Below are positions 58,805-64,000 of a stretch of DNA of 64,000 bases, one piece after another. Both the position numbers and the translations under genes were made by a program. The first letter of the stretch is position 1. The number at the start of each line of letters is the position of its first letter. The notes under the pieces were generated by a model. The model saw only the letters and a list, made by a program, of their open reading frames with translations. It had not been told where the DNA came from and did no database searches. Origin of the DNA: Chloroflexota bacterium (lineage in GTDB: Bacteria; Chloroflexota; Dehalococcoidia; Bin125); NCBI GenBank assembly GCA_028874365.1, contig JAPPJZ010000009.1, positions 1 through 64,000 of the forward strand. Direction: 5' to 3'.

Positions 58805-59704
58805 TCAACGAACGTTGCGTAAGCGAGGATCGAGTGTGTCTCGTAACCAGTCGCCCATCAGGTTGCCGGTCAGTGAGACCAACAGGATGGCAATGCCCGG
58901 CATCCAGATTGGCCACCAGGCAATCGTCATGAAGTTGCGTCCTTCGGAAATCATCGCGCCCCAGGACGGGGTCCCGGGCGCGACGCCGATGTTGAGGAAG
59001 CTGAGCGCAGCTTCGATCAGGATCACGGCGGGCACGTCGAGCGTGGCCATGATCACGATCGTGTTCACGATGTTGGGTAGGACGTGGCGGAAGAGGATGC
59101 GCCTGTCGGTGGCGCCGCTGGCCCGTGCGGCGACGACAAACTCTTGCTCGCGCAGCGAGAGCACATCGGCCCGGACCAGTCGGGCGTAGCCGGACCAACT
59201 GAAAATGATGATGATGACGATCACGTTGAGCAAGCTGCGGCCAAAGACCACTGAAATCAGCAGGGCGAACAGCAGCGCCGGGAGCGCCAACTGCATGTCC
59301 ACGAGGCGCATTAGGAGTCGGTCCCACCAGCCGACACGCCAGCCGGCGAGCAGGCCAATCAGGGTCCCGATCAGCGCTGAAGCGGGGATACACGTCACCA
59401 CGACAAGCAGAGATACGCGAGCGCCATACATGACCCGCGAGAGGATGTCGCGGCCCAGGTTGTCGGTGCCAAGCGGATGCGCCCAGCTGCCGCCCTCCTG
59501 AACCACCGGAGGGGTGAGGCGCCGGATCAGGACGATTTCTTCGGGGTCGTATGCCGACAACAGGTCGGCAAAGATTCCGGCGACCAGGAAGACTCCAAGG
59601 ATGATCAGTGCCGGGCTGAGTAACAGCAGCCGCTGCCATGACACACCGATTCGGAAGCTGCGGAGGATGGTCTCGGCGGCAGGCGCAGCCACCTGGGTCG
59701 ACAT
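58805..59704 (-). CDS. dppC: Peptide/nickel-type ABC importer permease (DppC-like)
   Basis: A 299-residue membrane permease with about six TM helices. The N-terminal TM precedes the HPLGTDNLGRDILSRVMYGARVSL signature of the DppC family, and the EAA loop appears as EFVVAARASGATDRRILFRHVLPN. Its ATG overlaps the dppB stop by one base (TAATG). Works with the DppB-like permease and the binding lipoprotein encoded upstream. No ATPase (DppD/DppF) gene lies in the window. Confidence 0.93.
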   Translation of the reverse strand: MSTQVAAPAAETILRSFRIGVSWQRLLLLSPALIILGVFLVAGIFADLLSAYDPEEIVLIRRLTPPVVQEGGSWAHPLGTDNLGRDILSRVMYGARVSLLVVVTCIPASALIGTLIGLLAGWRVGWWDRLLMRLVDMQLALPALLFALLISVVFGRSLLNVIVIIIIFSWSGYARLVRADVLSLREQEFVVAARASGATDRRILFRHVLPNIVNTIVIMATLDVPAVILIEAALSFLNIGVAPGTPSWGAMISEGRNFMTIAWWPIWMPGIAILLVSLTGNLMGDWLRDTLDPRLRNVR

Positions 59705-60642
59705 TACCGAGCCCCCGCCCGAATACGGGGATCAATGATCGGATAGGAGATATCGACCAGGATGTTGGCGACGACGATGCTGGTCGAGATGACGAGGATC
59801 GCGGCAATGAGAACTGGGAAGTCGCCCACGGTGATCGTGTGCAGCATCAGCCGCCCGATGCCGGGCCAGGCGAAGACCTGTTCGACGATGATCGTGCCTG
59901 CGATCAGGTATCCGACTTGAATTCCGAGGATGGTTGCGACCGGTAACAGGGCGTGCCGCAGGGCGTGACGCCAGATGATCGTCGACTCGCGCAGGCCCTT
60001 CGCTCGCGCGGTGCGGACGAAATCGGTGTTCATCACGTCGATCATGCCCGAGCGTGTCAGACGCATCGAGACAGCCGAGGACAACAAGCCTAGGGTGATC
60101 GTGGGCAAGACGATGTGCTCAACCCCGCCGCTGCCGCCGGTCGGCATGAGATCGAGCTGGACGGAGAAGAAAAAGATCAGCATCAAGCCCAACCAGAAGT
60201 TGGGCGTGGCCTGGCCGAGCACGGCCAGCAGCCGTGCCAACCAGTCCGTTGGCGACGCTCGTCTGAGCGCGGCGATGATCCCTAACGGGATGCCCAGGAC
60301 CATCGAGAAGACCAGCGCCGCGGCGCCAAGCTGTAAGGTCTTCGACGCGCGGCTGCCAACCTCACTCAACGCTGGGCGCGCGCTGATGAAGGAATTGCCC
60401 AGGTCCAGCTGCACCGCGTCGATCAGGAAGTTGACGTACTGGATGCCAATCGGCCCGCTGAGACCGAGTTGCTCCTTTAGCAGTTCCTTCTCTTCCGCGG
60501 TGGTTTCATCGGTGGTCAGGTACTCGACCGGGTTGCGCGCCAGTCGCGAGACCAGGAACACGATCGAGACGACCAGGAACACGACGAGGATCCCCTGCAG
60601 GAGGCGCGAAATGAGGATCGCCGAGATGCTCTGCGCACCCAT
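59704..60642 (-). CDS. dppB: Peptide/nickel-type ABC importer permease (DppB-like)
   Basis: A 312-residue permease with about six TM segments. The family opening is ILISRLLQGILVVFLVVSIVFLVSRLA, and a periplasmic segment with EKELLKEQLGLSGPIGIQYVNFL follows. The EAA loop is FVRTARAKGLRESTIIWRHALRHALLP, and EQVFAWPGIGRLM lies near the end. It forms a heterodimer with the DppC-like protein. The substrate-binding lipoprotein gene is directly upstream (30 nt). Confidence 0.93.
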   Translation of the reverse strand: MGAQSISAILISRLLQGILVVFLVVSIVFLVSRLARNPVEYLTTDETTAEEKELLKEQLGLSGPIGIQYVNFLIDAVQLDLGNSFISARPALSEVGSRASKTLQLGAAALVFSMVLGIPLGIIAALRRASPTDWLARLLAVLGQATPNFWLGLMLIFFFSVQLDLMPTGGSGGVEHIVLPTITLGLLSSAVSMRLTRSGMIDVMNTDFVRTARAKGLRESTIIWRHALRHALLPVATILGIQVGYLIAGTIIVEQVFAWPGIGRLMLHTITVGDFPVLIAAILVISTSIVVANILVDISYPIIDPRIRAGAR

Positions 60643-60672
60643 GTCCGGCCTTCCTGCAGGGGGAGGTCGAGC

Positions 60673-62568
60673 TTAGGTCACGAGGGGTCGGATGCCCCAG
60701 AGACCGCCGTAGTCTCGTGAGTTGCCTTTCATATCCCACTCGAGGGTGTCGGACATCAGGCCGGTGCCGACGGTCTCGAAGAGGAAGAGCCACGACGCGT
60801 TGGTGTAGATCAGCTGAGCGAGCTCGTTGAGATACTGCTTTCGCTTCTCCGGGTCGAACTCGGAGCGCTGGGCTTCGACCAGCTCCTGGATGCCGGAGCC
60901 CGGGTACTCGGCGACCGACAGCGTGCCGCCTTCGGCCACTTCAGCGTTGATCACCTGGAACGGGTCCGGCGACTGATTGGTGAAGTAGTAGTGGAGGCCG
61001 GGCACGTCGCGCTGGGCCATGCGAGCGCGGAAGTCGGGCAGCGGGTCGAGCTGGAGGTTGGTGCGAATCCCCACGACATCGAGGTACTGCTGCACCGAGA
61101 GCGCGATCTGGTCGGTCCAGGCGAAGAAGCCGGCCGTGCCGTAAAAGTCAGACTCGAACCCCTCCGGGTATCCGGCGGCGTCCAGGAGCGCGATCGACTT
61201 CTCGGGGTCGTACTCCATCGTCAGCGGACCTGATTGCTCAGGCTGCATGCCGCCGAGCTGCCGAGTTCCGATGCCGTAGGCCCGCTGCTCGCGGCCCGTC
61301 GCCAGCGTCGTGTAGATGGTCTCGACGTCGACGGCGTGGTTCATCGCCTGGCGCACGCGGATGTCGCGGTAGGCGTTTGAACCGTCCTCGAACATCGGCA
61401 CCAGGGTGTTGGGGAAGATGGTGTGCGGGCAGCAGCCCGGGTCGAAGAGCACCTCGAATCCCGGCTCGTCGACGAAGTCCTGGACGAGCTCCCACTCGAG
61501 CGATGGCGCGACGTCGGCCTCGCCTGCCTGGAGGGCGGCCAGACGGGCGACCGGCTCGGGCCGGACCGATTGGACGACTTCCTTCACCCAGGGCCTGTGG
61601 ATCCGAGTCAGGTTTTCGTATCCGATCGGGTAGTTGTCGTTACGAATGCTGCGCACTTCGATGTCCGGCTCGAAGTTGACCATCTGGAAGGGTCCGCTGG
61701 CCAGACCTTCGCGATTGTAGGCCTCATCGCCGATCTCTTCGATCAGGTGTTTTGGCACCAGCGGCAGCGTGGTACCGACACTGCCCGGCGCGGTGACATC
61801 TGTGTTGACGGGAAGCCGCAGGGTCAGATCATCAATGACCTCCGCGTCTCCGTTGACGGCCGAGACGATGTACGCGATGCCCGTTTCGTAGGTCCCGCTG
61901 TCGTTGTACGCCGCGTTGCCGGCAGCGCGGTCGATTGAGAATTTCACGTCATCGGCGGTCAGCGGAGTGCCGTCGTGCCAGGCATGCCCAGGATTGACGT
62001 GCCAGATTAGGGCGGTGAAATCCTCGATCCACTCGAAACTCCCCACGTGGGGCACGATCTCGCGGGTCACGAGGTCGTACTGCAGGAGTCGGTCGAAGTG
62101 GAGCGGACCGTTCCACTTCAGGGTGTAATTGCCCGGCGCCTGGACGTCGAGGCCGCCAACAGCGTTGGGCACGGCGGCGACAACGGTGCGTTCCCAGTCC
62201 GTCTCGCCTTCGCGTGACAGGTCAACGGCTTCCTGCTGCTGTTGCTGTTGCTGCTGCATGGCCTGTTGCTCTTGTTGCTCGGCCTGCTGCGCCTGCGCCA
62301 CCGCTTGCTGCTCTTGCTGCTGTTGTTGCTGCTCAGCGGGTGCGGCTTGCTGTTGCTGCTGTTGTTGCTGTTGCTGAGCTGCCGGTTGGGCCTGCTGCTG
62401 CTGCTGCTGCTGAACCTGCGCGACGGCGTCATCGTCGTCGTCATCGTCGCCGCAGCCGACCAGGGCGAGTCCGGCTGCGCCGACTCCGGCGCGTCCCGAG
62501 GCGCGCAGGAGCGCACGTCTGCTCATCCGTGATCGGCGCATTCGCTGCCAGTAGTTTCGTTCGGTCAT
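60673..62568 (-). CDS. ABC-transporter substrate-binding lipoprotein with polyglutamine linker
   Basis: A 631-residue extracytoplasmic solute-binding protein (SBP family 5). The N-terminus has a twin-arginine SRRALLR, a hydrophobic stretch and a lipobox LVGC (Cys39), so it is a Tat-type lipoprotein needing Lgt and LspA. After GDDDDDDD comes a linker (residues 51-112) with about 42 Gln among Ala, Glu and Pro. The mature domain follows (DGTPLTADDVKFSIDRA, FEPDI, YDPEKSIALLDAAGYP). It should bind peptides or other organic solutes for the DppB/C permeases. The Gln tract probably tethers the domain away from the membrane. Confidence 0.93.
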   Translation of the reverse strand: MTERNYWQRMRRSRMSRRALLRASGRAGVGAAGLALVGCGDDDDDDDAVAQVQQQQQQQAQPAAQQQQQQQQQQAAPAEQQQQQQEQQAVAQAQQAEQQEQQAMQQQQQQQQEAVDLSREGETDWERTVVAAVPNAVGGLDVQAPGNYTLKWNGPLHFDRLLQYDLVTREIVPHVGSFEWIEDFTALIWHVNPGHAWHDGTPLTADDVKFSIDRAAGNAAYNDSGTYETGIAYIVSAVNGDAEVIDDLTLRLPVNTDVTAPGSVGTTLPLVPKHLIEEIGDEAYNREGLASGPFQMVNFEPDIEVRSIRNDNYPIGYENLTRIHRPWVKEVVQSVRPEPVARLAALQAGEADVAPSLEWELVQDFVDEPGFEVLFDPGCCPHTIFPNTLVPMFEDGSNAYRDIRVRQAMNHAVDVETIYTTLATGREQRAYGIGTRQLGGMQPEQSGPLTMEYDPEKSIALLDAAGYPEGFESDFYGTAGFFAWTDQIALSVQQYLDVVGIRTNLQLDPLPDFRARMAQRDVPGLHYYFTNQSPDPFQVINAEVAEGGTLSVAEYPGSGIQELVEAQRSEFDPEKRKQYLNELAQLIYTNASWLFLFETVGTGLMSDTLEWDMKGNSRDYGGLWGIRPLVT

Positions 62569-62744
62569 CGGTCCGTCTCTCTAGCTTGTTGCTGGGTCTG
62601 TCGTGCGGTGGCAGCGGTCGGGACTCGCTCAATCCAACCTTTCCACTCCAACCTGCCTGCGTGGTGGCGGTTCTCGAACACGCGCCACCTGATTCGCATG
62701 CCGCGAATCTCTGGGAGTATGCCAACTACAAAGTGCGATTGCAA

Positions 62745-62788
62745 CGATCAAGGGGTTCCTTCCGGAGACGGAAGGAACCCCTTGATCG
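62745..62788. terminator. Perfect 20-bp stem hairpin, probable terminator
   Basis: The arms 62745-62764 and 62769-62788 are exact reverse complements around a GAGA loop. It lies 26 nt after the stop of the minus-strand D-aminoacylase gene and upstream of the SBP gene, in a ~245-bp gene-free gap. Only a short TT follows on the minus strand, so it is a strong hairpin terminator or processing structure with a weak U-tract. Confidence 0.7.
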
Positions 62789-62813
62789 CCAGGGTACGAG
62801 GTCGAGTAGCGGC

Positions 62814-64000
62814 CTACGCCGTCTGCGGACCGCGCACGAGCTTGCCCGGCAGCGCACCGGTCAGCTCGTCATCCTCGAGCACAACCTCGCCGGCGCAGAT
62901 CGTCGCGACGTAGCCAGTTGGACGCTGCATGAAGCGTTTCGCGTTCTCAGGTAGGTCGTAGACCATCTGCGGCGCGTCAGTGTCGAGCCGCTCGAGGTCG
63001 ATCACGTTGACGTCGGCCCGCTTGCCCTCGACCAGTTCGCCCCGGTCGCGCAATCGGTACAGGTCAGCGTTGGCGCCCGACTGCTTGTGCACGATCGTTT
63101 CCAGTGGCACTCGCTCGCCACGTGTTCGGTCGCGGCCCCAATAGGCCAGATTCCAGGAGACCATGTGCGCGTCCGAGACGGCGGCCACGTGCGCGCCCGC
63201 GTCGGACAGGCCGTTGCGGGTCAGCGGGTGCATCATCAGCTCGCGCTGATAGTCGAAGTTGCCCTGCGAGTAGCCCTCTAGGTAGACCAGCAGCAGGGTT
63301 GAGCCGTCGCCGTTGGTCATCAGGTCGTAGAAGGCCTCGTCGGCAGTCAGACCTTCGCGTTCGGCGTGAGCGGCGACCGAGCGGTCGTATTCGGGCTCGT
63401 ACACCGGCGGGTCACCCAGCACGTACACCGTCGCTGGAGAGCCGAGCACCAGCTCTAACAGCCCGGGCAGCAGGTTGCCCGGCGTTGTGTCGACCAAGAA
63501 GGGGTGGTCCTCGGCGTGATCGGCGTTGTTGCGCACGTCATTCGTCAGATCCCAGTCGCTGGCCAGAATCTGGGCCTTGATCTCGGGATCGCGCATCTTC
63601 TCCAGGCGCTCGGCGAGGGGCAGATGCTCGACGAGGTCGCGGTAGGCGAAGTTGAGGGTGTACGGGTGAATCGAGCCTTCGAGATTCATCAGCAGCGTCG
63701 TGCCTCGGCCGCGGATCTGGGGGAAGATTCGCACGCCGCGCTCAGTCGCCTCTTCGACGCTCTCCAAGCCTTCCTTCCAGCCGGCTCCATTGGTAACTGA
63801 GCCTTCGCCTGACAGATAGGTGATGGTCAGTCCGTGGGTCAGAGCCATGTCCTCGACCCATTCGCGCTCGAACGGACCGACGAGCTGGAAGACGCCGCCA
63901 CCGCCCTGCTCGATGCCCTCGGCCACGGCTTCAAGCTCCGGATACTGGGCCAGCGTGCCGGGAATCAGCTCGCCTTCCTTGGTCCGGTGAGCGAGGAGGC
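62814..64000 (-). CDS. D-aminoacylase-type amidohydrolase, N-terminus beyond window
   Basis: At least 395 residues, open at the window end. The frame continues upstream of the first GTG (63926) as HRTKEGELIPGTLAQYPELEAVAEGIEQGG, a motif of N-acyl-D-amino-acid deacylases, so the true start is outside. Visible motifs are HPFLVDTTPGNLLPG, LSDAGAHVAAVSDA and GELVEGKRADVNVIDLERL near the end. Zinc amidohydrolases of this family deacylate N-acyl-D-amino acids or related amides. The terminator hairpin follows. It may act on the products imported by the neighbouring transporter. Confidence 0.88.
   Translation of the reverse strand, partial: LLAHRTKEGELIPGTLAQYPELEAVAEGIEQGGGGVFQLVGPFEREWVEDMALTHGLTITYLSGEGSVTNGAGWKEGLESVEEATERGVRIFPQIRGRGTTLLMNLEGSIHPYTLNFAYRDLVEHLPLAERLEKMRDPEIKAQILASDWDLTNDVRNNADHAEDHPFLVDTTPGNLLPGLLELVLGSPATVYVLGDPPVYEPEYDRSVAAHAEREGLTADEAFYDLMTNGDGSTLLLVYLEGYSQGNFDYQRELMMHPLTRNGLSDAGAHVAAVSDAHMVSWNLAYWGRDRTRGERVPLETIVHKQSGANADLYRLRDRGELVEGKRADVNVIDLERLDTDAPQMVYDLPENAKRFMQRPTGYVATICAGEVVLEDDELTGALPGKLVRGPQTA

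Noticed and set aside
62129-62532. Plus-strand frames with poly-Cys and poly-Leu tracts
   Set aside because: They are antisense to the polyglutamine linker of the binding lipoprotein and result from the CAG/CAA repeat.
1-64000. CRISPR arrays, insertion sequences, prophage or integrase genes
   Set aside because: No regularly spaced direct repeats with spacers, and no transposase, integrase or phage structural proteins were recognised in the translated frames.

Overview
GC-rich bacterial chromosome segment, densely packed, with many start/stop overlaps (ATGA, TGATG). Gene content suggests a Chloroflexota bacterium, most like the marine SAR202-type lineages. Pointers are a split b6-type cytochrome bc complex, a PgpH-type 7TM-HD protein, ResB-type cytochrome c maturation, a CysO/CysM protein-thiocarboxylate pathway, and large expansions of SDRs, epoxide hydrolases, CoA transferases, DinB proteins and an enolase-superfamily enzyme. 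The lineage is inferred from gene content only; no marker gene was compared.

Layout. (1) 1-3.9 kb: tRNA-Glu(CTC), tRNA-Gln(CTG) and gltX, then a 576-bp gene-free stretch with duplicated hairpin-bearing repeats, then rluD-lspA. (2) 3.9-12.3 kb: a small molybdopterin oxidoreductase, two Uma2-type nuclease-fold genes, a threonine synthase/NIL-domain pair behind a Met-rich mini-ORF, three tandem epoxide hydrolases (the first broken by a +1 in a G8 run), a REP-like element and a second threonine-synthase-like gene. (3) 12.3-15.6 kb: resB, lgt and a glutaredoxin-like gene. (4) 15.6-23.1 kb: a sulfur block with cysH (APS-reductase type), an Rrf2 regulator, cysK, a fusion of a CysO/MoaD-like carrier to its own MoeB/MoeZ-type E1, a free CysO ending Gly-Gly-Ser-Arg, cysM, a rhodanese and a JAMM protease. 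A HEPN-like gene and an MT-A70 methyltransferase lie inside the block. (5) 23.1-28.6 kb: folP-folK, small membrane genes, a CoA-binding protein and purF-purM. (6) 28.6-32.8 kb: a cytochrome b6c-type operon (small TM ORF, cyt b6, subunit-IV-like, Rieske, membrane cyt c) and two tiny desulforedoxin-like genes. (7) 32.8-38.6 kb: yqeY, pgpH, purQ-purL (no purS seen). (8) 38.6-58.7 kb: an accessory catabolic region with class III and class I CoA transferases, a NuoI-like ferredoxin, eight SDRs, two paralogous membrane proteins, a UroD-like protein, a hydrolase-cyclase fusion, a PaaI thioesterase, two DinB proteins, a haloalkane dehalogenase, a VOC protein, a nitroreductase, a MaoC-like protein and an enolase-superfamily enzyme. 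(9) 58.8-64 kb: a peptide-type ABC importer (two permeases and a polyglutamine-rich lipoprotein) and a D-aminoacylase-type amidohydrolase cut by the window end.

The most interesting system is the sulfur block. One carrier is buried inside an E1 fusion and the other has two residues after its Gly-Gly, so neither can be activated as encoded. A JAMM protease lies in the same gene run. This suggests proteolytic maturation of ubiquitin-like sulfur carriers, tied to CysM-dependent cysteine synthesis.
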